Shown here piece by piece: positions 1 through 6,196 of a stretch of DNA of 6,196 nt. The stretch lies in assembly GCA_025353525.1 (NCBI GenBank), contig JANXOO010001263.1, positions 1 to 6,196 on the forward strand, written 5' to 3'. Numbering within the stretch: the first letter of the stretch is position 1; every line of letters begins with the position of its first letter. Source of the stretch: Schlesneria sp. GTDB taxonomy: Bacteria; Planctomycetota; Planctomycetia; Planctomycetales; Planctomycetaceae. The position numbers and the translations under genes were made by a program. The notes below the pieces were generated by a model. The model did not search any database. It was not told the origin of the DNA and was given only the letters and a program-made list of their open reading frames with translations.

Positions 1-693
1 CGCGACTTTCTGTCCATTGGCAGACAGTTCGACACCGCTGACGATCTGAGGCACGTTGTCAAACTGAAATCGCGCTTCCGTGGCACAGAGATCCTTGATC
101 GCAGCGACAATCTCGTTTTGGATCGTCTTCGGCAGTTCGAATGCGCTGCGTATTCTTACGGGATCGGTCGATGACTTCACGGCGGCGGTCAGTTGCTCTT
201 TTTCCACCCCGCCGATGGAACGAAGTCGCTTGACGAAGACTTCACCAATTCGTTGCTCCAAGCTCGTATCTGCGAGATCAAAAAGGGTCTTTCTCGCGAT
301 TTCAAACACTTCCTTCTGCGTCCGGCGCGTGATTTCCTCACTCAGTTGCTGCTGCTCATTTCGTAAAGCCACCTGCCGTTTGGAGCGAACTAAATCGGCG
401 TCCCTTCTGGCAGCATCGAGCAGCTTTTGCCGTTCGACGCCCGCTGCATCCATCGCCGCCTGCAACAGACCGGCGGATTGTCGATCAAATGCCGCGTTCT
501 TCTGTTGGAAGTCGTCGCGTTCCCGCTGCACTTCCGCTGTCTTGGCCTCGGCCTGTACGAGTTGAGTGGCGATACTTTTCTCTCGCTCGTCGATGGCATT
601 GAGGATCGGTTTGTACAGAAACCGCTTCAACAACCAGACCAGGATGAGGAAGTTGATGATTTGGGCAACGACAGTGAACCAATCGATCGGCAT
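1..693 (-). CDS. atpF: N-ATPase Fo subunit b, long form with delta-like C-terminus (partial, 3' end outside window)
   Basis: This is the peripheral stalk subunit of the N-type F1Fo-ATPase, which holds the F1 head still against the rotating c-ring. The frame is open from ATG 693 to base 1, giving 231 residues without a stop. Residues 6-25 form one membrane helix, followed by the b-type start 'KRFLYKPILNAIDEREK' and a long charged, heptad-like helix to about residue 140. Residues from about 175 on ('RSAFELP', 'FQFDNVPQIVSGVEL') resemble the C-terminal part of the delta/OSCP subunit. N-ATPase operons are known to lack a separate delta gene and to have elongated b subunits, so this fits. The start lies 3 bases after the atpE stop, with GGAAAG just upstream inside atpE. 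The gene should end shortly beyond the window edge, followed by atpA and atpG. Confidence 0.9.
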   Translation of the reverse strand, partial: MPIDWFTVVAQIINFLILVWLLKRFLYKPILNAIDEREKSIATQLVQAEAKTAEVQRERDDFQQKNAAFDRQSAGLLQAAMDAAGVERQKLLDAARRDADLVRSKRQVALRNEQQQLSEEITRRTQKEVFEIARKTLFDLADTSLEQRIGEVFVKRLRSIGGVEKEQLTAAVKSSTDPVRIRSAFELPKTIQNEIVAAIKDLCATEARFQFDNVPQIVSGVELSANGQKVA

Positions 694-696
694 GGC

Positions 697-978
697 TCAC
701 TTTCCGGTCGTCTGGGCGATGACGTGATTCCAGAACGGATTGGCGAAAATCAGGATCATCGAGATCACGAGACAATAGATCGCGATCGATTCGATCATCG
801 CCAAACCCACGAACAATGTACGTGTAATGGTCGAGGCCGCATCGGGTTGTTGCGCCAGCGAACTCAAAGCCGTTGAGATTGCACGCCCTTCGCCGAGCGC
901 GGGAGCGATACTTCCAATCGCGATTGTGACACCGGCGGTAATGATCGAAACGACGGCGATCAAAGTCATACTGTCCAT
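697..978 (-). CDS. atpE: N-ATPase Fo subunit c (rotor ring proteolipid)
   Basis: This 93-residue hairpin protein forms the ion-carrying rotor ring. Two hydrophobic helices (about 5-28 and 54-80) flank a polar loop, 'LAQQPDA'. The ion-carrying carboxylate is E63 in 'MIESIAIYCLV'. S64 and Y68 match the Ser and Tyr that bind Na+ in the Ilyobacter c-ring, and E30 in 'ALGEGRA' sits where Ilyobacter has Gln32, so the site has two carboxylates. The usual loop Arg of the RQP motif is Gln43 here. ATG 978 was chosen because homology begins there and GGAGG lies six bases upstream; the same frame stays open further upstream but that part overlaps atpB and is not homologous. The gene starts 26 bases after the atpB stop and has the clearest ribosome binding site of the operon, which fits the need for many c copies per complex. 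Confidence 0.96.
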   Translation of the reverse strand: MDSMTLIAVVSIITAGVTIAIGSIAPALGEGRAISTALSSLAQQPDAASTITRTLFVGLAMIESIAIYCLVISMILIFANPFWNHVIAQTTGK

Positions 979-984
979 AAGATT

Positions 985-989
985 CCTCC
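985..989 (-). promoter_or_regulatory. Strong ribosome binding site of atpE
   Basis: GGAGG on the minus strand sits six bases before ATG 978. It fixes the start within a much longer open frame. Most of the other operon genes overlap their upstream neighbour and have weaker sites, so this one probably raises synthesis of the multi-copy c subunit. Confidence 0.8.
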
Positions 990-1004
990 GTAAGCGGTCA
1001 TTTT

Positions 1005-1676
1005 CTAGTCTTCCTGAACGCGCGTGGCTGCCGCGATGTAGACGGTGGCAAGGATGCTGAAGATGTAGGCCTGCACGATGCCCGTCAGCAGCCCCAGTAG
1101 ATCTATGAGAATCGGAAAGATGAGCGGCGCGATCATCACCAGGATGCCGACAATCATCGTGCCGCTCATGATGTTGCCGAACAGACGGATCGCCAGGGCA
1201 AACGTGCGCGAGAATTCGCTGATGATATTGAAGGGCAGCATGATAAACGTGGGCTCCAAGTACGACTTCAGGTATCGACCCAGTCCTTGCTCTTGAATGC
1301 CGAAAAACGAGACGGCAAAAAACACAGTGATCGCCAGCGCCGAAGTTGTGGAGAGCGAACCCGAAGGTGGTTCGTAGCCCGGAAAGATGGTGCACAGATT
1401 GGAAACGGCAATGAACAGAAACAATGTGCCGATGAAAGCAACGTATCGCTCGGGATGCTTCAGGCCCACTTGACCGATCTGCTGCTGAATCGTGGTGACG
1501 ATGATTTCAAGGAAGCTCTGCCAACGCGAGATAGACCGCCCAGATTTAATGCTCCGCGTGATCAGCAATGCTCCGACAGACATGACGAGCATCAGGACCC
1601 AGGTCGTGACAATCGTCAGATTGAGCTGGACGAAGCCAGAGCGCCAAAAGACCAACTGGTCGGGACTAATGCGCAC
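1005..1676 (-). CDS. atpB: N-ATPase Fo subunit a (stator ion-channel subunit)
   Basis: The a subunit carries the half-channels through which ions reach the c-ring. Using GTG 1676 the protein has 223 residues and about five hydrophobic segments. The family signature 'ALAIRLFGNIMSG' contains the essential stator arginine (R164 here, equivalent to Arg210 of E. coli), and 'GIVQAYIFSILATVYI' near the C-terminus carries the conserved Gln (Q202, equivalent to Gln252). The 'PPSGSLSTTSALAITVFF' stretch is the usual fourth-helix region. The frame is open further upstream to ATG 1754, but that part lies wholly inside atpR and is not membrane-like. GTG 1676 has GGGAG a few bases upstream and overlaps the end of atpR by 11 bases. 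The gene choice is firm; the exact start is an inference. Confidence 0.93.
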   Translation of the reverse strand: MRISPDQLVFWRSGFVQLNLTIVTTWVLMLVMSVGALLITRSIKSGRSISRWQSFLEIIVTTIQQQIGQVGLKHPERYVAFIGTLFLFIAVSNLCTIFPGYEPPSGSLSTTSALAITVFFAVSFFGIQEQGLGRYLKSYLEPTFIMLPFNIISEFSRTFALAIRLFGNIMSGTMIVGILVMIAPLIFPILIDLLGLLTGIVQAYIFSILATVYIAAATRVQED

Positions 1677-1983
1677 GAGACACTCCCAGTCCAGGTATAG
1701 GTTTCTCGTCAGTGATCGCTCGCCTGACGCGAGCCATGATGACGAACCGTGCAATCACGAATCCGACCATGCAGACGACCAGCTTTAACCAGTGGCCCTG
1801 CGAAACGACATAGAATCCTGCCAGAGTTGCCGCCGTGCGGATCAGCAGACTGCCCAGAAACCAGACAGCAGGCCATGCCGAAGTCAGACCCTGCTGCACC
1901 GTCCACCAGAGACCGCCGAAGAAAAATACACCGAGTAGTGCGCCGGCCAAAAACACGGGAATCAGAACCAGGTATTCATTCAT
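1666..1983 (-). CDS. atpR: N-ATPase-specific membrane subunit AtpR
   Basis: AtpR is a small membrane protein found only in N-ATPase operons, between atpQ and atpB. It is thought to help assemble or accompany the c-ring, but its role is not settled. The 105-residue product has three hydrophobic segments (about 5-27, 37-60, 65-83) with arginines inside or beside them (R49 in 'GSLLIRTAATLAGF', R79 in 'FVIARFVIMARVRRAI'). Such arginines have been proposed to contact c-subunit carboxylates. ATG 1983 is preferred over the longer frame from 2046 because the hydrophobic protein begins there and it gives an 8-base overlap with the atpQ stop. The call rests on position, size and topology together with the arginine pattern. 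Confidence 0.88.
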   Translation of the reverse strand: MNEYLVLIPVFLAGALLGVFFFGGLWWTVQQGLTSAWPAVWFLGSLLIRTAATLAGFYVVSQGHWLKLVVCMVGFVIARFVIMARVRRAITDEKPIPGLGVSRAH

Positions 1984-2297
1984 TTGATTCCTCGTGCATT
2001 GACTTGTCTTCCGAATCAACCCAATGCCAGGCATTGAGACAGCCAATGAACAGCCCTGTAAACAGCAACATCAATGTCCACGAGTATCTGCTCGGATGAT
2101 TCTGATCCGCCCAGACGCCGATCGCGATTCCCACCAGGGCTGGAACCGTCACGGACCAGCCAATCACGCCCGAGACGCCCAAGCCCAACCAGATGCTTCT
2201 GGTTCCCTGGTGCTGCGCTTTCAGCTTACGAGCTGCCTGTGCACCAACTTCGCGACTGAAAGTCGATTCCTTGCCCGATTCGTGTGACTTGGAGTGG

Positions 2298-2305
<8 letters not shown>
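1976..2305 (-). CDS. atpQ: AtpQ, AtpI-like assembly/ion-handling protein of the N-ATPase
   Basis: This 109-residue protein belongs to the AtpI-like family (two-helix F1Fo-associated proteins suggested to aid c-ring assembly or Mg2+/Ca2+ supply). A charged N-terminal 35 residues is followed by two membrane segments (about 38-66 and 76-95). The motifs 'GVSGVIGWSVTVPALVGIAI', 'GVWADQ' and 'NAWHWVD' are typical. The start is GTG 2305, which overlaps the atpC stop by 8 bases. An ATG at 2301 gives a neater ATGA overlap but is in the wrong frame, and the next in-frame Met lies in the second helix, so GTG is the only sensible start. Gene order places it as the third gene of the operon. Confidence 0.9.
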
Positions 2306-4204
<1,899 letters not shown>

Positions 4205-4210
4205 TCACTG

Positions 4211-4214
4211 CTCC
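4211..4214 (-). promoter_or_regulatory. Ribosome binding site of atpD
   Basis: GGAG on the minus strand, six bases before ATG 4204. It supports that ATG as the first start codon of the operon. Confidence 0.65.
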
Positions 4215-4234
4215 GGGAACATTAACGGCGAATT

Positions 4235-4258
4235 GAGTGATATGGTCGATGATCACTC
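4235..4258. promoter_or_regulatory. Perfect inverted repeat upstream of atpD, possible operator or leader hairpin
   Basis: GAGTGAT and ATCACTC are exact reverse complements separated by 10 bases, making a 24-base dyad. It lies 31-54 bases before the atpD start, where a repressor site or a 5' leader hairpin of the operon could act. The sequence shows only the symmetry; regulatory use is inferred. Confidence 0.4.
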
Positions 4259-4428
4259 GAGCAGAATTCATGCCGTGAACCGCAATAACCTGGAAGTAAC
4301 AGAGACATAAGCCAGGGAATCGCAAGACTCCTGAAGCCGACAGAGCGGATTTGAAGATCATCGGAAAACACGAGAACGCCGTTTGGAAGAGTCCGAGTGC
4401 TAGCGCATCCAGCTCGCCTGAACGAAAG

Positions 4429-4470
4429 AAAAAAGGCCCCGTCGCTGATCTTTGACGCAGCAGACCGACC
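4429..4470 (-). terminator. Possible terminator between response-regulator remnant and N-ATPase operon
   Basis: On the minus strand a short imperfect hairpin can form (GGTC with GGCC outside, GCTG with CAGC inside), followed at once by six T (4434-4429). It would end transcription from the upstream response-regulator remnant before the ATPase operon. The stem is interrupted, so the call is weak. Confidence 0.35.
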
Positions 4471-4551
4471 TCGAATCGTTCAGTACGCGCACAATAACAA
4501 GATGGCGAGCTAACTGCGAGCAACGTTTCGGATTTCGGGCCCTGTCAATTC

Positions 4552-4860
4552 TCACTGCAGGATCGAATCAAAACAATCGGGGCAGATACCGTGCGTGAAT
4601 CGGGCGTCGAGCCGGGCGGCGAGATAGGTTTCGACTCGCTGCCAATAGTTCTGATCGTCTCGGATCTTCTTGCAATAGCTGCAAATCGGCACCAGCCCTT
4701 GAAGCTGTTTGATCTGGGCCAGTGCCAGTTCCAGTTGTTTGACCAGGTCGGTTAAGGTCGATTGCAGATCCAGAATACGGCAACCGACTTGCAGGCGTGC
4801 AAACAGCTCGGCACGATCGAAAGGCTTCGTCACATAATCGTCGGCTCCGCCGTCCAGATC
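4552..4860 (-). pseudogene. 3' remnant of a response regulator with a CxxC-type C-terminal tail
   Basis: The frame reads as the end of a CheY-like receiver: 'DLDGGADDYVTKPF' includes the conserved Lys-Pro pair of the receiver. A short coiled stretch follows ('LVKQLELALAQIKQL'), then a tail common in response regulators, 'GLVPICSYCKKIRDD' and 'YWQRVETYLA' to 'FTHGICPDCF', with two CxxC pairs that could bind a metal. The phosphorylated Asp and most of the receiver are missing. A TAG codon at 4863-4861 immediately precedes the homologous part, and nothing receiver-like is seen further upstream. A GTG at 4833 could start a 93-residue protein, but with so little receiver left this is most likely a dead fragment. 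Its function, if any, is unknown. Confidence 0.8.
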
Positions 4861-4953
4861 CTACTGGGATCACTGGGACTGGCCGATCCATACCGCTACG
4901 GAGAGAGAACGATGGACAGGAGTTGAGGAACCAGCTTGAACAGTTTTGTCGGT

Positions 4954-4960
4954 GGAAGGA
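4954..4960 (+). promoter_or_regulatory. Ribosome binding site of the HEAT-repeat gene
   Basis: GGAAGGA ends six bases before ATG 4967. It favours this ATG over the upstream TTG at 4946 in the same frame. Confidence 0.6.
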
Positions 4961-4966
4961 AGAACG

Positions 4967-5470
4967 ATGCGAACCATGCGAGATGAATTGTGCCGATTCA
5001 TCAGCATGAACGAACAGGAAAATTGGGTTGGGGCCTACGATGCCCTTGAGCAGATCGAGCATTTTGGCGACGACCTGATTCCCGGCTTGATCGAATGCCT
5101 TGAAGACGGCCACCCGGATGTCCGACATCAGGCCGTGAAATTGCTCTCCGCTGCACGACCTCGATCTGAAGTGGCTGTCCCCGCCCTGACAGAACGCATG
5201 GCCGATGAAGACTGGCTCATCGTGACTTCGACCATGTTTCATCTGGGAGATTTTGGGTCGCTGGCAGTAGCGGGAATTCCAATGATTGAACCGTGGCTTG
5301 AATCGCCGAACGAATACGTTCGGCTTCTGGCGGCGACGACCATCGTCAAACTCGATCCGAATCGGACTGAATTGTTGCCGAGGATCCAAGACGCCACGAA
5401 CAGCGACCATCCAGTGGTTCGGTCATTCGCACGGGAATTCTTCGGCGAAGACGAAGATACGAACAAGTGA
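4967..5470 (+). CDS. HEAT-repeat protein
   Basis: This is a 167-residue protein made almost wholly of paired helices of the HEAT/PBS-lyase-repeat type. Units are seen at about 36-65 ('LIPGLIECLEDGHPDVRHQA' onward), 70-97, 104-130 ('EYVRLLAATTIVKL') and 136-160 ('HPVVRSFAREFF'), each with the Asp/Pro-x-Val-Arg turn. There is no signal peptide or membrane segment, so it is probably cytoplasmic and binds a protein partner. Many planctomycetes encode numerous such proteins, most without a known role; the partner cannot be told here. ATG 4967 has GGAAGGA six bases upstream; a TTG seven codons earlier is the alternative. The gene begins about 100 bases from the broken response regulator and is on the opposite strand. 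Confidence 0.87.
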   Translation: MRTMRDELCRFISMNEQENWVGAYDALEQIEHFGDDLIPGLIECLEDGHPDVRHQAVKLLSAARPRSEVAVPALTERMADEDWLIVTSTMFHLGDFGSLAVAGIPMIEPWLESPNEYVRLLAATTIVKLDPNRTELLPRIQDATNSDHPVVRSFAREFFGEDEDTNK

Positions 5471-5552
5471 ACCTTTTGGCGGATCGAGGTGTCACCTTCG
5501 CACATCCCGCTGTGGCCCGAATGCCATTGGCGAGTTCATTCCTCAATGATTT

Positions 5553-5557
5553 GGAGG
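5553..5557 (+). promoter_or_regulatory. Strong ribosome binding site of the leader ORF
   Basis: GGAGG lies six bases before ATG 5564, the same sequence and spacing as at atpE. It is a better site than anything in front of the SEC-C gene at 5607 and suggests that ribosomes enter here. Confidence 0.6.
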
Positions 5558-5563
5558 TGCCCC

Positions 5564-5623
5564 ATGCTGACAAACGACTCTCAAGAACAGGCGTTCTTTC
5601 GAGACAATGAGCAAACGGCGTAG
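5564..5623 (+). CDS. 19-codon leader ORF overlapping the SEC-C gene (or frameshifted N-terminus of it)
   Basis: ATG 5564 encodes [19 protein letters not shown] and ends at TAG 5621-5623. It overlaps the first 17 bases of the SEC-C gene, which is in another frame. The start has a strong GGAGG site. Two readings are possible. It may be a small leader peptide whose translation delivers ribosomes to the SEC-C start, or it may be the true N-terminus of the SEC-C protein, separated by a small indel or a programmed shift. No family resemblance was recognised. Confidence 0.4.
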   Translation: MLTNDSQEQAFFRDNEQTA

Positions 5624-5774
5624 GGGATTCCCGTCTGAAACTAACGTCAAACGGGGAGTGAGAATTGTCCACGGCGACAAGCTGCTCGAAGAGAAGTTAG
5701 GCCGGAACGACCTCTGCCCCTGTGGGTCAGGCAAGCGATTCAAGAAATGCTGCTTGACAACGGGCTGCTTTTGA
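5607..5774 (+). CDS. Small SEC-C motif protein
   Basis: This 55-residue basic protein ends in a SEC-C metal-binding motif: '[20 protein letters not shown]' (31-50). The CPC and CC cysteines are those that bind zinc in the C-terminal tail of SecA, which contacts SecB and ribosomes. Free-standing SEC-C proteins are widespread and mostly of unknown function. The N-terminal half ('[20 protein letters not shown]') is strongly basic and might bind nucleic acid or ribosomes, which is inference. ATG 5607 lacks a good ribosome binding site of its own and overlaps the leader ORF starting at 5564, so it may be translated by coupling or be part of a longer, frameshifted gene. A hairpin at 5817-5848 follows. 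Confidence 0.75.
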   Translation: MSKRRRGFPSETNVKRGVRIVHGDKLLEEKLGRNDLCPCGSGKRFKKCCLTTGCF

Positions 5775-5816
5775 CGGAGCCAACCGGCACGACTTTTTTT
5801 AGAGATTGAATGAGGA

Positions 5817-5848
5817 CGCCCCATCCGGCTCTGAAGTTGGATGGGGCG
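5817..5848 (+). terminator. Strong hairpin, probable intrinsic terminator after the SEC-C gene
   Basis: CGCCCCATCC (5817-5826) and GGATGGGGCG (5839-5848) form a perfect 10-bp GC-rich stem with a 12-base loop, followed by the T-rich ATTATTTTG. It lies 42 bases after the SEC-C stop and 20 bases before the kinase-like start, so it should end the SEC-C transcript. The T-tract is interrupted by an A, so termination strength is uncertain. Confidence 0.65.
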
Positions 5849-5868
5849 ATTATTTTGAGATTGCAATT

Positions 5869-6066
5869 ATGGAAGCTGTGATATTCGTGGGTGTACAAGG
5901 TTCTGGAAAATCTTCCTTCTTCAAGGAACGATTCTTCCATTCCCATGTCCGCATCAGCCTTGACCTACTGAAGACCCGAAATCGTGAATGGCAGCTACTT
6001 CAGTTCTGCTTACAAACGGAGGAAAAACAAAGGGGACATTCTACTTTACAATGCAATAACGATTGA
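5869..6066 (+). pseudogene. 5' part of a P-loop (polynucleotide-kinase-like) AAA family ATPase, cut off by a mobile element
   Basis: The first 55 codons read as the start of the small kinase-like ATPase family: 'MEAVIFVGVQGSGKSSFFKE' with Walker A GVQGSGKSS (8-16), then 'RFFHSHVRISLDLLKTRNRE' and 'QLLQFCLQTEEKQR'. In relatives this is followed by a strand with a 'DNTNPT'-like motif and about 100 more residues; here homology stops at about base 6031, and the frame continues for 11 codons of unrelated sequence before TGA 6064-6066. The tail begins 'GGGGACATTCTACTTTA' and leads into a REP-type transposase gene, so insertion or recombination has removed the rest. ATG 5869 is preferred over the upstream TTG 5806, which crosses the hairpin. 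Probably non-functional; substrate unknown. Confidence 0.72.
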
Positions 6067-6196
6067 TTACGCTGCATAGATGCCACGAACATCCAGCGCA
6101 TCACAGGGCAACTATGTCTATCACGTACTCAATCGGGGCAACGGTAGAGCGGATGTGTTTCATAAAGCTGGCGACTATTTGGCGTTCGTCAATCTG
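6031..6196 (+). mobile_element. Left part of a REP-associated (IS200-like) transposase unit
   Basis: From about 6031, just after the last kinase-like codon, the sequence changes to GGGGACATTCTACTTTACAA and then a transposase start at 6080. The left boundary is placed by loss of kinase homology and may be off by several bases. The right end lies beyond the window. Confidence 0.55.
6080..6196 (+). CDS. REP-associated tyrosine transposase / Y1 IS200-like transposase (partial, N-terminus)
   Basis: The 39 visible residues begin 'MPRTSSASQGNYVYHVLNRG' and continue 'NGRADVFHKAGDYLAFVNL'. The 'YHVLNRGNGRADVF' block is the hallmark N-terminus of Y1 (HUH) transposases of the RAYT group, single-strand endonucleases that act on hairpin REP sequences or IS200-like ends. 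The HUH and catalytic Tyr motifs would lie further on, outside the window, so intactness cannot be judged. ATG 6080 has no clear ribosome binding site; it follows the truncated kinase stop by 13 bases. Confidence 0.85.
   Translation, partial: MPRTSSASQGNYVYHVLNRGNGRADVFHKAGDYLAFVNL

Larger units (their letters stand above)
4205..4551. other. Intergenic region upstream of the N-ATPase operon
   Basis: About 350 bases without a credible gene lie between atpD and the response-regulator remnant. A 137-residue minus-strand frame crosses it but runs into atpD in another phase and resembles nothing known. The region holds a GGAG ribosome binding site at 4211-4214, a perfect inverted repeat at 4235-4258, and a hairpin followed by six T on the minus strand near 4429-4470. 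The operon promoter must lie here, but no convincing -35/-10 pair was found. A TTGACA at about 4540-4545 (minus strand) lacks a matching -10 box at 17 bases. Confidence 0.7.

Noticed and set aside
80..876. Plus-strand frames of 161 and 149 residues opposite atpF and atpE
   Set aside because: They are antisense to subunits b and c, with Ser/Arg/Cys-rich composition typical of shadow frames.
697..1395. 232-residue minus-strand frame ending in AtpE
   Set aside because: Only the last 93 residues are subunit c. The upstream part overlaps atpB in another frame and is not homologous, and a strong ribosome binding site marks the internal ATG.
4536..4560. TTGACA as -35 box of the N-ATPase promoter
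   Set aside because: No acceptable -10 box lies 16-18 bases downstream, and it is more than 300 bases from atpD, before a possible terminator.
4568..5410. 280-residue minus-strand open frame across the HEAT gene and the response-regulator remnant
   Set aside because: It has no family features and is out of phase with both the clear HEAT repeats on the plus strand and the response-regulator tail.
5791..5800. Run of seven T after the SEC-C stop as a separate terminator
   Set aside because: Only a 4-bp stem (GGCT/AGCC) can be drawn upstream, with a poor distance to the T run; the hairpin at 5817-5848 is much better.

Overview
The window is about 55-60% GC by eye and looks like a planctomycete or similar bacterium. 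That is an inference from three things: an N-type ATPase operon of the kind known in that phylum, a HEAT-repeat protein, and small SEC-C and REP-transposase genes. Species cannot be told from the sequence.

Left two thirds (1-4204, all minus strand): the first seven genes of an N-ATPase operon, the 'alternate' F1Fo-ATPase with gene order atpD-C-Q-R-B-E-F-A-G. Reading from high to low coordinates these are atpD (beta), atpC (epsilon), atpQ (AtpI-like), atpR (N-ATPase-specific membrane protein), atpB (a), atpE (c) and atpF (long b with a delta-like C-terminus, cut by the window edge). atpA and atpG should lie just beyond base 1. The genes overlap by 3-11 bases or sit within 26 bases of one another, and two start with GTG, so they are probably translated in a coupled series. 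Together they encode most of a rotary ion-translocating ATPase. The c subunit has two carboxylates plus a Ser and Tyr at the ion site, which bears on Na+ versus H+ use.

Middle (4205-4966): the upstream region of the operon. It holds a perfect 7-bp inverted repeat 31 bases before atpD, a possible minus-strand terminator, and the 3' remnant of a response regulator whose frame meets a stop codon exactly where receiver homology ends. This is a decayed gene and a likely recombination junction.

Right part (4967-6196, plus strand): a complete HEAT-repeat protein; a 19-codon leader ORF with a strong ribosome binding site that overlaps a 55-aa SEC-C protein; a strong hairpin, probably a terminator; the 5' part of a P-loop kinase-like gene; and then the start of a REP-associated (IS200-like) tyrosine transposase whose left flank appears to have cut off the kinase gene. 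The right side reads as an accessory, rearranged segment next to a conserved ATPase operon. No tRNA, rRNA or CRISPR array was seen.
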